The notes beneath the pieces are model-generated. The model was not told the origin of the DNA, did no database searches, and worked only from the letters and a program-made list of their open reading frames with translations. The position numbers and the translations under genes are program-made. Of a DNA stretch of 64,000 bases, positions 44,423 to 53,300 are shown one piece after another. Origin of the DNA: an uncultured Parabacteroides sp. (GTDB taxonomy: Bacteria > Bacteroidota > Bacteroidia > Bacteroidales > Tannerellaceae); contig NZ_CAJJWO010000001.1 of assembly GCF_905196875.1 (NCBI RefSeq), positions 1 to 64,000 of the forward strand. The letters are read 5' to 3'. Positions within the stretch are counted from its first letter, which is position 1; every line of letters starts with the position of its first letter.

Positions 44423-44818
44423 TTATTTGTACGCTATTCTTATCAAGGCGGCAATTGAAGATAATTCATCTTGACTTATTGTCAATTTTTCACCTCCAAA
44501 ATACATATCCGATTCCTTCGTTATAGGGATCAAATGGATATGAGCATGAGGCACCTCCAACCCCATCACAGCCAGCCCTACACGCTTACAGGGAATAGCT
44601 GCTTCCTGAGCACGGGCTACACGCTTGGCAAAAGCCATCATTCGCCCTAACAATGCGTCTTCCAGATCAAAAATATAGTCAATTTCCTTCTTTGGAATCA
44701 CCAATGTATGCCCTTTTGCAACCGGGTTAATATCCAGGAAGGCAAAGAATTCTTCGTCTTCCGCAACTTTATGGCAAGGTATCTCACCGGCCACTATTCT
44801 ACTGAATATTGTTGCCAT
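44423..44818 (-). CDS. HIT-family nucleotide hydrolase/transferase
   Basis: Histidine-triad protein of 131 residues, cytoplasmic. The triad motif is HAHIHLIPI (about 96-104), preceded by the family's FSRIVAGEIPCHKVAEDEE and GHTLVIPKKEI segments. HIT proteins of this size hydrolyse purine nucleotide phosphoramidates or dinucleotides. It follows greA by 11 nt and is presumably co-transcribed. Confidence 0.93.
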   Translation of the reverse strand: MATIFSRIVAGEIPCHKVAEDEEFFAFLDINPVAKGHTLVIPKKEIDYIFDLEDALLGRMMAFAKRVARAQEAAIPCKRVGLAVMGLEVPHAHIHLIPITKESDMYFGGEKLTISQDELSSIAALIRIAYK

Positions 44819-44829
44819 ATCTTATTGTA

Positions 44830-45300
44830 TTAAATTGAAATTTCCATTACTTCGAAAGTCATTAACCCTGATGGAACTTTGATTTCCACCACGTCACCAA
44901 CTTTCTTACCCATCAGTCCCTGAGCGATCGGAGTGCTGACAGAAATCTTACCTTCTTTCAGGTTTGCTTCCGAATCAGAAACCAAAGTATACGTCATCAC
45001 AGCATTGTTTTTCGTATTCTTGATCTTTACTTTGTTCAAAATCTGAACTTCGTTCGTTTGAACACGCGTTTCGTCAATCAAACGGGCGTTGGCCAACAAA
45101 CCTTTCAACTGTGACAGCTTCGCTTCCATTATACCCTGAGCTTCTTTTGCAGCATCATATTCTGCATTTTCAGACAAATCTCCTTTATCTCTGGCTTCAG
45201 CAATCTGGGCAGAAATCTCAGGACGTTTCACGGTTTCCAAATAGTTGATCTCAGCTAAAAGCTTATTGTAGCCGTCTTCTGTCATATAACTAACAGCCAT
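44830..45300 (-). CDS. greA: Transcription elongation factor GreA
   Basis: GreA of 156 residues, rescuing backtracked RNA polymerase by stimulating transcript cleavage. The N-terminal coiled coil (about 10-75) has the acidic tip DKGDLSENAEYDAAKEAQG, with Asp and Glu expected at the cleavage site, and the C-terminal FKBP-like domain includes SVSTPIAQGLMGKKVGDVVE. A clear Shine-Dalgarno sequence (AGGAGG) precedes the ATG. The leader carries an intrinsic terminator between the probable promoter and the gene. Confidence 0.96.
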   Translation of the reverse strand: MAVSYMTEDGYNKLLAEINYLETVKRPEISAQIAEARDKGDLSENAEYDAAKEAQGIMEAKLSQLKGLLANARLIDETRVQTNEVQILNKVKIKNTKNNAVMTYTLVSDSEANLKEGKISVSTPIAQGLMGKKVGDVVEIKVPSGLMTFEVMEISI

Positions 45301-45350
45301 ATTAAATCCTCCTAATTATTGATTATTAAATTAATATTTATACCACATAT

Positions 45351-45387
45351 AAAAAAAGAATCCCGACCAACAACCTGGCCGGAACTC
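45351..45387 (-). terminator. Intrinsic terminator in the greA leader
   Basis: On the minus strand a 12-bp stem with three G-U pairs (45387-45358), a 6-nt loop and a seven-T run (45357-45351). The wobble pairs stabilise it only in minus-strand RNA. It lies downstream of the probable greA promoter and 50 nt before the greA ATG, and also behind the TlpA-like gene. Confidence 0.8.
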
Positions 45388-45412
45388 CTTTTTCTCTCTA
45401 TTTAAGACTATG

Positions 45413-45444
45413 CAAAGATAACACATCTTTTCAAAATGCGCAAA
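45413..45444 (-). promoter_or_regulatory. Probable greA promoter
   Basis: On the minus strand TTTG (45444-45441), a 20-nt spacer and TATCTTTG (45420-45413), matching the Bacteroides consensus. The transcript would begin near 45407 and meet the terminator at 45387-45351 before reaching greA. Confidence 0.65.
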
Positions 45445-45493
45445 CCTCCGCAAGTGCTCTACAACATATAAATCTGATTGTTAGCACGATACA

Positions 45494-46654
45494 TTAAAGT
45501 ACAGCTTTCACATCTGCTTCCAGGGTTTTCACGTCATCCACACGTTTAACCAGGTTACCTTTGCGATCGAGTATGAAAATCGCGGGGAGTTGCTTCACGT
45601 TATACAATCCTGCAATCTGCGAATAAACCGACTGCGGATCACGCACGGTAACCCAAGGCAGGTTAGAAGCTGCATTTTTCCAGAAATGGACATCGGAATC
45701 CAAAGAGATCTGATAAATATCCAATCCCTGTCCATGATACTTTGTATAGAGCTCTCCCAAAGTCATATTCAGAGCCGGCGACCATTCTGCCTGATAAGCA
45801 GTAAAATTGATTACAACAGGTTTACCTTCAGCCACAGACGACAACTTCACCACTTCCCCTTTCAGGTTCGGCAGTTCAATATCGAGGAAGCTCACCTCGG
45901 TTGTTTTCACATTATCAAAGTTCACCGGACGTTGCGCACGAAGCACCTTCATCGACTGCAGTGTCAGATTATACAGATGCTTGGAACGGGGACTTCCCGG
46001 ATAGAAATGGTCGTAGCTGGTTGCTACGGCACCATAAGCCTTCACATCATTCTTGTCATACAGGTCGAAGAACAACAGACCGTCAATCTGCTGGAATAAT
46101 GCAAAATAAGCAGCAGTCGACATCGGTGCCGAGTAAATATATTTACGGGCAACATCTTTATAGGCCTCTGCCGTTTCCAGTATTCTTGCACGATAAGTCG
46201 TGTCTGCTATATGCTTATCTTCATATTCTTTACGCAACCTGCCGATAGCCTGATTAGCATCCAATTGCGCCAGGGTAATCGCTTTGATCGCTTTTGAATT
46301 CTCAGAACCTTCCACGGTATATGAAGTAGCAAACGTACCTGCATCAGCAGCAATCGTGATCGTCTCAACCGAGTCGATCGCAAAATTGATCCGCTGATTA
46401 TTCAGGCGCAAGCGATAAAAATCAGGAAACGCCGGACGTTTATGATTGAATTTGAATTTACCGGCAGCCGTCAGCTTGACAGAGTCAAGAGTCTCGACAT
46501 TCGATATACCAACGTTCTCCAGATACATGGTCTGCCCATCAGCTCCGGAAACAACTCCTTTCACGGTAAAATCGGATGCATTATTACACGCAGTGAATAA
46601 CAGCATGCATATTCCGAAAACAAGCAGTAATTGTGCAGATATTTGTTTCATCAT
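45494..46654 (-). CDS. TlpA-like lipoprotein with DUF4369 and a cysteine-less thioredoxin fold
   Basis: Periplasm-facing lipoprotein of about 386 residues. The lipobox is LLFTAC, then a DUF4369-type domain (FTVKGVVSGADGQTMYLENV, about 25-115), a helical middle and a C-terminal thioredoxin/AhpC-TSA-like domain (about 265-385; LPNLKGEVVKLSSVAEGKPV). Where TlpA proteins have WCxxC, this one reads NFTAYQAEWSPALN with no Cys, so it should not be a disulfide reductase. I chose the ATG at 46654 because a -7 box TATATTTG at 46692-46685 leaves no leader for the longer TTG start at 46687. Confidence 0.82.
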   Translation of the reverse strand: MMKQISAQLLLVFGICMLLFTACNNASDFTVKGVVSGADGQTMYLENVGISNVETLDSVKLTAAGKFKFNHKRPAFPDFYRLRLNNQRINFAIDSVETITIAADAGTFATSYTVEGSENSKAIKAITLAQLDANQAIGRLRKEYEDKHIADTTYRARILETAEAYKDVARKYIYSAPMSTAAYFALFQQIDGLLFFDLYDKNDVKAYGAVATSYDHFYPGSPRSKHLYNLTLQSMKVLRAQRPVNFDNVKTTEVSFLDIELPNLKGEVVKLSSVAEGKPVVINFTAYQAEWSPALNMTLGELYTKYHGQGLDIYQISLDSDVHFWKNAASNLPWVTVRDPQSVYSQIAGLYNVKQLPAIFILDRKGNLVKRVDDVKTLEADVKAVL

Positions 46655-46684
46655 TTCTTCTTTACAATGTTCGTAATTCCGATG

Positions 46685-46692
46685 CAAATATA
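46685..46692 (-). promoter_or_regulatory. -7 box of the TlpA-like gene
   Basis: TATATTTG on the minus strand, 30 nt upstream of the ATG at 46654. Confidence 0.5.
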
Positions 46693-46808
46693 CATTATTT
46701 TACAATTGTGGCACTATTATTCTCAAAATCTTCCCTTTATTTTTATAAAAAAGAACTTTTCTGATGTTTTTTATTTTCATTTTCATGCATTTACAGGTAA
46801 ACTTTCAT

Positions 46809-46816
46809 TACATTTG
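46809..46816 (+). promoter_or_regulatory. -7 box of pnp
   Basis: TACATTTG, 38 nt upstream of the pnp ATG at 46855. Confidence 0.5.
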
Positions 46817-46854
46817 CACCAATTTTTACAGATAGAAAAATAAGAAAGAAGATT

Positions 46855-49086
46855 ATGCTTAATCCAATTAACAAGACGATCGAGTTGGCTGATGGAAGAA
46901 CCATCACCATCGAGACCGGGAAGTTGGCAAAACAGGCGGACGGTGCGGTTACCGTACGTATGGGCAACACAGTGTTGCTGGCTACTGTTTGTGCCGCAAA
47001 AGATGCAAATCCCGGTGTTGACTTTATGCCGCTGCAAGTTGAATACAAAGAAAAGTACTCCTCATTTGGCCGTTTTCCGGGAGGTTTTACAAAAAGAGAA
47101 GGAAAGGCTTCTGATTATGAAGTTCTTACATCACGTCTTGTAGACCGCGCACTACGTCCGTTATTTCCGGACAATTATCATGCTGAAGTATATGTAAACG
47201 TTATATTGTTCTCTGCCGACGGCGAAGACATGCCGGATGCACTGGCAGGTTTGGCTGCATCTGCTGCACTGGCCGTTTCAGATATCCCTTTCAACGGTCC
47301 GATCTCTGAAGTACGTGTAGCACGTGTAGATGGCAAATACATTATCAACCCGACATTCTCAGAATTGGAAAAAGCAGATATCGACATGATGGTTGCCGCT
47401 ACAATCGACAACATCATGATGGTAGAAGGTGAAATGTCTGAAGTACAGGAGTCTGAAATGCTTGAAGCTATCAAGATTGCGCACGAAGCGATCAAAGTAC
47501 AGTGCCAGGCTCAGCTCGAACTGTCGGAAGCATGCGGTAAACTCGTAAAACGCGAATATTGCCACGAAGTAAACGATGAAGAACTGCGTAAAGACGTACA
47601 TGACAAATGTTTCGCAAAAGCTTATGCCGTTGCCACATCAGGTACAGACAAACACCAGCGCTTCGATGCTTTTGAAGCAATCATTGAAGAATATAAAGCC
47701 AACTTCACAGAAGAAGAACTGGCTGAAAAGGCTGAAATGATCGGCCGTTACTATCACGATGTAGAAAAAGAAGCTATGCGCCGTGCAATTCTGGACGAAG
47801 GTAAACGTCTGGATGGCCGTAAGACTACTGAAATTCGTCCGATCTGGATCGAAACAGATTATCTTCCGGGACCTCACGGATCAGCTGTTTTCACACGTGG
47901 TGAAACTCAGTCACTGACAACTGTTACACTCGGTACCAAAGCCGACGAAAAAATGGTTGACGACGTACTGAACCATAGTAAAGAACGTTTCCTTTTACAC
48001 TATAACTTCCCTCCGTTCTCAACTGGTGAAGCAAAAGCATCACGTGGTGTAGGACGTCGTGAGATCGGCCACGGAAACCTGGCCCACCGTGCTTTGAAAC
48101 GTATGATTCCGGATGAATATCCGTATGTGATCCGCGTAATCTCCGATATCCTCGAATCAAACGGTTCTTCTTCCATGGCAACTGTTTGCGCCGGTACATT
48201 GGCATTGAGAGATGCTGGTGTTCCGATGAAGAAACCGGTATCAGGTATCGCAATGGGTCTGATTTCTGAAAACAAAGGTAAGAACTATGCTATCCTGTCC
48301 GACATCTTAGGTGACGAAGACCACCTGGGCGATATGGACTTCAAGGTAACAGGAACAAAAGACGGTATCACTGCTACCCAGATGGACATCAAGGTAGACG
48401 GTCTGTCATACGAAATTCTTGAAAATGCATTGGCACAGGCAAGAGAAGGCCGTATGCATATCTTAGGAAAGATCATGGAAGCTCAACCGACAACCCGTGA
48501 AGACCTGAAACCGCATGCTCCTCGTATCGAAACGATGACAATCGGCAAAGAATTCATCGGTGCAGTAATCGGCCCGGGCGGAAAGATCATTCAGGGTATT
48601 CAGGAAAAGACAGGTGCTGTTATCACGATTGAAGAAGTTGACGGATTCGGTCGTATCGAAATTTCAGGAACCAACAAAGATACAATCGATGCTGCTATCA
48701 GATCTATCAAGGGTATCGTTGCAGTTCCGGAAATAGGCGAAGTATACGAAGGAAAGATTTCTTCTATCATGCCTTACGGTGCATTCGTTGAATTCATGCC
48801 TGGCAAAGACGGTCTGCTTCACATCTCTGAAATCGACTGGGCTCGTCTGGAAACAGTAGAACAGGCCGGTTTAAAAGAAGGTGATACTATTCAGGTTAAA
48901 TTGGTAGACATTGATGCAAAGACCGGTAAGTTCAAACTATCACGTAAGGTGTTATTGCCGAAGCCGGAAGGTTACGAAGAACGTCCGCCGAGACCAGAAA
49001 GAGGTCCGAGACCGGAACGTGGTGATCGGGGTGACCGTGGTCCTCGTCAGGATCGTGGAGATCGCAATAACCGTGGCGATCGTTAA
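46855..49086 (+). CDS. pnp: Polyribonucleotide nucleotidyltransferase (PNPase)
   Basis: Phosphorolytic 3'-5' exoribonuclease of 743 residues. It has two RNase PH domains (about 10-145 and 320-460; FPGGFTKREGKASDYEVLTS, LHYNFPPFSTGEAKASRGVG) separated by the alpha-helical domain, then a KH domain (about 560-620; IGAVIGPGGKIIQGIQEKTG) and an S1 domain (about 630-700; GEVYEGKISSIMPYGAFVEF). The last 35 residues are a low-complexity Arg/Gly/Pro/Asp tail (RGPRPERGDRGDRG), which probably adds RNA-binding capacity and is longer than in E. coli-type PNPase. Confidence 0.97.
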   Translation: MLNPINKTIELADGRTITIETGKLAKQADGAVTVRMGNTVLLATVCAAKDANPGVDFMPLQVEYKEKYSSFGRFPGGFTKREGKASDYEVLTSRLVDRALRPLFPDNYHAEVYVNVILFSADGEDMPDALAGLAASAALAVSDIPFNGPISEVRVARVDGKYIINPTFSELEKADIDMMVAATIDNIMMVEGEMSEVQESEMLEAIKIAHEAIKVQCQAQLELSEACGKLVKREYCHEVNDEELRKDVHDKCFAKAYAVATSGTDKHQRFDAFEAIIEEYKANFTEEELAEKAEMIGRYYHDVEKEAMRRAILDEGKRLDGRKTTEIRPIWIETDYLPGPHGSAVFTRGETQSLTTVTLGTKADEKMVDDVLNHSKERFLLHYNFPPFSTGEAKASRGVGRREIGHGNLAHRALKRMIPDEYPYVIRVISDILESNGSSSMATVCAGTLALRDAGVPMKKPVSGIAMGLISENKGKNYAILSDILGDEDHLGDMDFKVTGTKDGITATQMDIKVDGLSYEILENALAQAREGRMHILGKIMEAQPTTREDLKPHAPRIETMTIGKEFIGAVIGPGGKIIQGIQEKTGAVITIEEVDGFGRIEISGTNKDTIDAAIRSIKGIVAVPEIGEVYEGKISSIMPYGAFVEFMPGKDGLLHISEIDWARLETVEQAGLKEGDTIQVKLVDIDAKTGKFKLSRKVLLPKPEGYEERPPRPERGPRPERGDRGDRGPRQDRGDRNNRGDR

Positions 49087-49112
49087 TAGATAACTTTCTT
49101 ATACATTATATA

Positions 49113-49147
49113 AAGAGCTATTCTTTCCGGAGTAGCTCTTTTTTTGC
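49113..49147 (+). terminator. Intrinsic terminator of pnp
   Basis: Arms AAGAGCTA / TAGCTCTT followed by a run of five further T residues, 27 nt behind the pnp stop. Confidence 0.8.
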
Positions 49148-49162
49148 GCCCTTACAAAGTCA

Positions 49163-49229
49163 AGTATCATATATTGTGATACAACAGTTCCATAATATAT
49201 GAGAATAAAGTATCATAATATATGATACT
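49163..49229. repeat. Triple-palindrome element of a second sequence type (GTATCA)
   Basis: Two clear palindromes, 49163-49182 (arms GTATCA/TGATAC) and 49209-49229 (arms AGTATCAT/ATGATACT), flank a degenerate one (CATAATATATGAGAAT region). Length and layout, three palindromes in 67 bp with the middle one degenerate, match the GTTTCA-type elements at 138-203 and 27497-27562, but the arm sequence differs. It sits between convergent pnp and fumarase genes, outside both terminators. Confidence 0.65.
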
Positions 49230-49246
49230 CCAGTTCACAACATAGA

Positions 49247-49276
49247 AAAACCTGCCTCGAACTAACGGAGCAGGTT
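49247..49276 (-). terminator. Intrinsic terminator of the fumarase gene
   Basis: Arms AACCTGCC and GCAGGTT; on the minus strand the stem runs into a short T tract (GTTTTTC). Confidence 0.7.
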
Positions 49277-49301
49277 CTTTACCTCTTATAATAAGTTTTT
49301 C

Positions 49302-50942
49302 TTATTTACAACCGGCACAACGAGGCTTCAGTTGTTTGAAGAAATCGTTGCCCTTATCGTCAACCAGGATAAAGGCAGGGAAGTCTTCTACTTCGATCTT
49401 CCAGATTGCTTCCATTCCCAGTTCAGGATATTCCAGACATTCTACTTTCTTAATGCTTTCCTGCGCAAGGATAGCAGCCGGACCACCGATACTTCCAAGG
49501 TAGAAACCACCATGTTTTTGACAAGCATCTGTAACTTGTTGGCTACGGTTACCCTTGGCAATCATGATCATGCTACCGCCATTGTCCTGGAACAGGTCGA
49601 CATACGAGTCCATACGACCAGCAGTTGTCGGGCCGAAGGAACCGGAAGCCATTCCTGCCGGAGTCTTAGCAGGTCCTGCATAATAAATAGGATGATCTTT
49701 AATGTATTGAGGCAGACCTTCCCCTTTATCGATACGTTCTTTCAGTTTAGCATGCGCAATGTCGCGGCCTACCACGATCGTTCCGCTCAGAGAAAGACGA
49801 GTCGATACCGGATATTTAGTCAGTTCTTTCAGGATATCAGCCATCGGCTGGTTCAGATTGATCTTTACAGCATTACCTTCACCTGCCTTACGCAATTCCT
49901 CAGGGATCAGGCGACCAGGATTTGAATCCATCTTTTCGATCCAGATACCGTCTTTATTGATTTTACATTTGATGTTACGGTCCGCAGAACAAGAAACACC
50001 CATGCCTACCGGGCAAGAAGCACCGTGACGGGGCAGACGAACGATACGTACATCGTGTGCATAATACTTACCACCGAACTGGGCACCCAAACCGATGTTG
50101 TGAGCAGCTTCCAATACCTGTTTTTCTAATTCGATATCACGGAAAGCCTGTCCGCCTTCGTTACCGCTTGTAGGCAGGTTATCGTAATAATGAGTAGAAG
50201 CCAGCTTCACTGTCAACAGGTTCTTTTCTGCAGAAGTACCGCCGATAACGAATGCAATATGATAAGGAGGACAAGCAGCCGTACCTAATGTTTTCATTTT
50301 TTCTACCAGGAACGGAACCAGGGTAGCCGGGTTCAGGATCGCTTTTGTCTCCTGGAACAGATAAGTCTTGTTGGCAGAACCACCGCCTTTAGCTACACAG
50401 AGGAATTTATATTCCATACCTTCAGTAGCTTCGATGTCGATCTGTGCAGGTAAGTTACATTTGGTATTTACCTCGTCGTACATATTTAAAGGAGCATTCT
50501 GTGAATAACGCAGGTTTTCTTCCGTATAGGTTTTATAAACACCCAGAGAAAGAGCCTCTTCATCGCAATAGCCGGTCCATACATGCTGTCCTTTTTCACC
50601 GTGGATAATCGCAGTACCCGTATCCTGGCAGAAAGGAAGCTGCCCTTTTGCAGATACTTCCGCATTACGCAGGAAAGTCAATGCCACAAACTTGTCGTTG
50701 TCGCTGGCTTCCGGATCGCTCAGTATCTTAGCCACCTGTTCGTTGTGCTCGGGACGAAGCATGAAAGCCACATCACGGAAAGCAGCGTTAGCCATCGCTG
50801 TAAGTCCTTCTTTTGCAATTTTCAGCATCGGCTGTCCTTCAAATTCGGATACCGATACATAATCTTTTGTTAGCAGATAATACTCTGTTGTATCCGGTCC
50901 GAGTGGGAACGGTGCCTGATACTTGAAAGGAGGTGTTGCCAT
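49302..50942 (-). CDS. Fumarate hydratase class I (4Fe-4S)
   Basis: Iron-sulfur fumarase of 546 residues that interconverts fumarate and L-malate in the cytoplasm. The N-terminal alpha domain (about 20-330) carries expected cluster Cys residues in QLPFCQDTGTAIIHGEKG and ASCPVGMGVSCSADRNIKC. The C-terminal beta domain (about 350-546) has PAGMASGSFGPTTAGRMDSY. The length matches E. coli FumA/FumB. Anaerobic Bacteroidales use it in the reverse direction for succinate formation (known physiology). It is divergent from the protease gene; a -7 box TAAGTTTG lies at 51012-51005 on the minus strand. Confidence 0.95.
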   Translation of the reverse strand: MATPPFKYQAPFPLGPDTTEYYLLTKDYVSVSEFEGQPMLKIAKEGLTAMANAAFRDVAFMLRPEHNEQVAKILSDPEASDNDKFVALTFLRNAEVSAKGQLPFCQDTGTAIIHGEKGQHVWTGYCDEEALSLGVYKTYTEENLRYSQNAPLNMYDEVNTKCNLPAQIDIEATEGMEYKFLCVAKGGGSANKTYLFQETKAILNPATLVPFLVEKMKTLGTAACPPYHIAFVIGGTSAEKNLLTVKLASTHYYDNLPTSGNEGGQAFRDIELEKQVLEAAHNIGLGAQFGGKYYAHDVRIVRLPRHGASCPVGMGVSCSADRNIKCKINKDGIWIEKMDSNPGRLIPEELRKAGEGNAVKINLNQPMADILKELTKYPVSTRLSLSGTIVVGRDIAHAKLKERIDKGEGLPQYIKDHPIYYAGPAKTPAGMASGSFGPTTAGRMDSYVDLFQDNGGSMIMIAKGNRSQQVTDACQKHGGFYLGSIGGPAAILAQESIKKVECLEYPELGMEAIWKIEVEDFPAFILVDDKGNDFFKQLKPRCAGCK

Positions 50943-51004
50943 ATCTTTATTATTTAATTATGTAATATTGGTTTTATAATTCAGAATGATCCGTTTTCGC
51001 ATGG

Positions 51005-51012
51005 CAAACTTA
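51005..51012 (-). promoter_or_regulatory. -7 box of the fumarase gene
   Basis: TAAGTTTG (TAnnTTTG) on the minus strand, 62 nt upstream of the ATG at 50942. Confidence 0.45.
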
Positions 51013-51056
51013 GATAAAAATCATGAAATACGAGAGAGGTTTCGAAAAGAAAAACA

Positions 51057-51064
51057 TATATTTG
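51057..51064 (+). promoter_or_regulatory. -7 box abutting the protease start codon
   Basis: TATATTTG ends two bases before the ATG at 51066, so a transcript from it would start at or just after that ATG. A leaderless message or initiation at the second in-frame ATG (51072) would follow. Confidence 0.45.
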
Positions 51065-51065
51065 C

Positions 51066-53300
51066 ATGAATATGAAAAAGCTGACCATATTTTTCACATT
51101 GTGCTTGCTCATAACCAACCACTTGACAGCACAGATCAGTCACGGAGGCAAACCTCTTCCGATGACGACAATCAACACCCGCTCCGGAAGTATATTCAAA
51201 GAAATGCCATCCTTTGATATAGAAGAGCAATTACGTATCGATTCACTGAACGAAAGCGATTTACGCAGCGGCTATCATTTCGCCTATAAGTTTATGACGG
51301 ACTTTACACCGGAAAACTCAGGCACCAGTTTTACACTGGCCGACGGGACCCGTGTGTGGCGGTTAGGCATACGCTCGGCCAAGGCTTATTCCATAAATGT
51401 ATTATTTACTGAATACGAGCTACCGGAAGGTGCCCAGCTTTTCCTGTACAATCCCGATCAGACACATATATTAGGTTCTTTCAATCATCTGAATAACTCG
51501 GAACTCGGAATATTTCCTGTTTCACCGGTACAGGGAGACGAGTTGATCATCGAATATCAGGAACCTGCCAATGCTCCGTTTCACGGAAGACTGAAAGTAG
51601 GAGAAGTCAACCACGATTATCGGGGACTGAAAGAATATGAACCTAAAGGTGACGACCCCTTTCTATGGTGTATGAAACCGTTAGCCTGTATACAACAGGA
51701 GACAGATAAATACAATGATATCGGACGCAGCGTCGTGCTGATCGTACTCAATGGAGAGACGGCTTGTACAGGTACATTAATTAATAACACAGAAAACGAT
51801 GGTAAGCCATATATCCTGACAGCCTCCCATTGCCTGAACAAGCAATTTACAATTGAAAATCCGGATTATGAACAGATCGCCGGAACCATCGTAACTTTCT
51901 TCAACTACGAAAGTCCGCTTTGCGACCCTATAATGAGGGGGACGGAAGAGATGTCGATGGCTTCGACCTACTTCAGAGCGACCAACGAGAATACGGATAT
52001 GGCTCTACTCGAACTATTGGAAACTCCACCAGTCTACTATCAACCTTATTACGCAGGATGGAATGCCAAAGACGAGGGAACAGCCCCCTATATCAATATC
52101 CACCACCCGAATGCGTCCGTAAAAAGGATCTCAAAGACTGATAATGTAATAATAGATTCTTATCCACAGTCCTTATTTGGAAAAAACGGACACTGGCATG
52201 TAGAGGAGTGGGCGGAAGGGAGTACTTACAGAGGTTCATCCGGTTCCCCCCTGTTCGACGACAATAGCCGGATAATCGGAGGCTTGTCCGGAGGATTTTC
52301 CTCCTGTTCGCAACCATACAACGATTACTTCTACATGTTAAGCCGAAGCTGGGATATATCTCCCGACCCGGACAAACAGCTAAAAACATGGCTCGATCCA
52401 TCTAACCGCAACAAAGAACTTATCTGTAACGGTATCGACCCGTATGCAACAACACCAGCTATTCGCTTGAGCAATATCAGTGAAAGCGGTAAAACAAATA
52501 CGATAGTAACTACCGCCCTCCCTTCACCCGGAAAAGGACCGGCTTTCGGTAACAACTCATTAGGTATGACCGAATTTACAGAAATGTATAAAACAACAGG
52601 GGATGCCTCCATTTTTGGTGCGTATATAGTTAATCCATCTATCGCCAACTCAAAAAATATCGATATAGAAATAACCGTTTACAGCGGAAGCAACAAACCG
52701 GAAAGACTTTTACATACCGAAGCTTTCAAACCGAAGTTCACTACATTCAAAGAGAAAGGTGAGTTATTTATCGACTCGCTTAAGCCTTTGAACCGCGACC
52801 AGGAGTCATTCATCCCATTCTCAGAATCGGTCACGGTATCCGGGACTTTCTTTATCGGTTATAAAATCAAATCTTCTACAGATGAGACCTTCTTTTCGGC
52901 ATTTAATCTACCTAAAGGAGAAACCAGTAAAAACACTACCTGGATTCATTATAAAGAAGAATGGATCGAAGCGACCGCTCACCCGGCCTCCCCGATGAGC
53001 ACGTCCCTGTTTATCGATCCGGTCATCCAATATAACACTACATCGGCCAACACATCCATAGAAAAAAGCAATCCTATCCGTATATTTACAGGATCGACTC
53101 AAAAAACAGTCTATATCCTGCTCCCTGAGAATATCAGACAAGCCCAATACTCAATGATTACGACAGACGGAAGAACGATACGGAGCGGAACGGTCTATAC
53201 TGGCCAAAACACAGTCACAACACCCTCTGTCACAACAGGGATTTATCTGATACGAGTTACTTACAATAACGAAAGTTTCACGCAAAAGATATTATTTTAA
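51066..53300 (+). CDS. Secreted trypsin-like serine protease with T9SS sorting domain
   Basis: Exported protein of 744 residues. After the signal peptide (LTIFFTLCLLITNHLTAQ) comes a pro-like region to about 210, then a trypsin-like domain (about 215-455) with the triad in YILTASHCLN (His), NTDMALLELL (Asp) and GSSGSPLFDD (Ser). The central beta-rich region follows, and a C-terminal type A T9SS sorting domain (about 665-744; TTGIYLIRVTYNNESFTQKI). It resembles lysyl-endopeptidase-like proteases of Porphyromonadaceae. The sorting domain implies outer-membrane export by a Por/T9SS apparatus encoded elsewhere. Two in-frame ATGs (51066, 51072) are possible starts. Confidence 0.88.
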   Translation: MNMKKLTIFFTLCLLITNHLTAQISHGGKPLPMTTINTRSGSIFKEMPSFDIEEQLRIDSLNESDLRSGYHFAYKFMTDFTPENSGTSFTLADGTRVWRLGIRSAKAYSINVLFTEYELPEGAQLFLYNPDQTHILGSFNHLNNSELGIFPVSPVQGDELIIEYQEPANAPFHGRLKVGEVNHDYRGLKEYEPKGDDPFLWCMKPLACIQQETDKYNDIGRSVVLIVLNGETACTGTLINNTENDGKPYILTASHCLNKQFTIENPDYEQIAGTIVTFFNYESPLCDPIMRGTEEMSMASTYFRATNENTDMALLELLETPPVYYQPYYAGWNAKDEGTAPYINIHHPNASVKRISKTDNVIIDSYPQSLFGKNGHWHVEEWAEGSTYRGSSGSPLFDDNSRIIGGLSGGFSSCSQPYNDYFYMLSRSWDISPDPDKQLKTWLDPSNRNKELICNGIDPYATTPAIRLSNISESGKTNTIVTTALPSPGKGPAFGNNSLGMTEFTEMYKTTGDASIFGAYIVNPSIANSKNIDIEITVYSGSNKPERLLHTEAFKPKFTTFKEKGELFIDSLKPLNRDQESFIPFSESVTVSGTFFIGYKIKSSTDETFFSAFNLPKGETSKNTTWIHYKEEWIEATAHPASPMSTSLFIDPVIQYNTTSANTSIEKSNPIRIFTGSTQKTVYILLPENIRQAQYSMITTDGRTIRSGTVYTGQNTVTTPSVTTGIYLIRVTYNNESFTQKILF

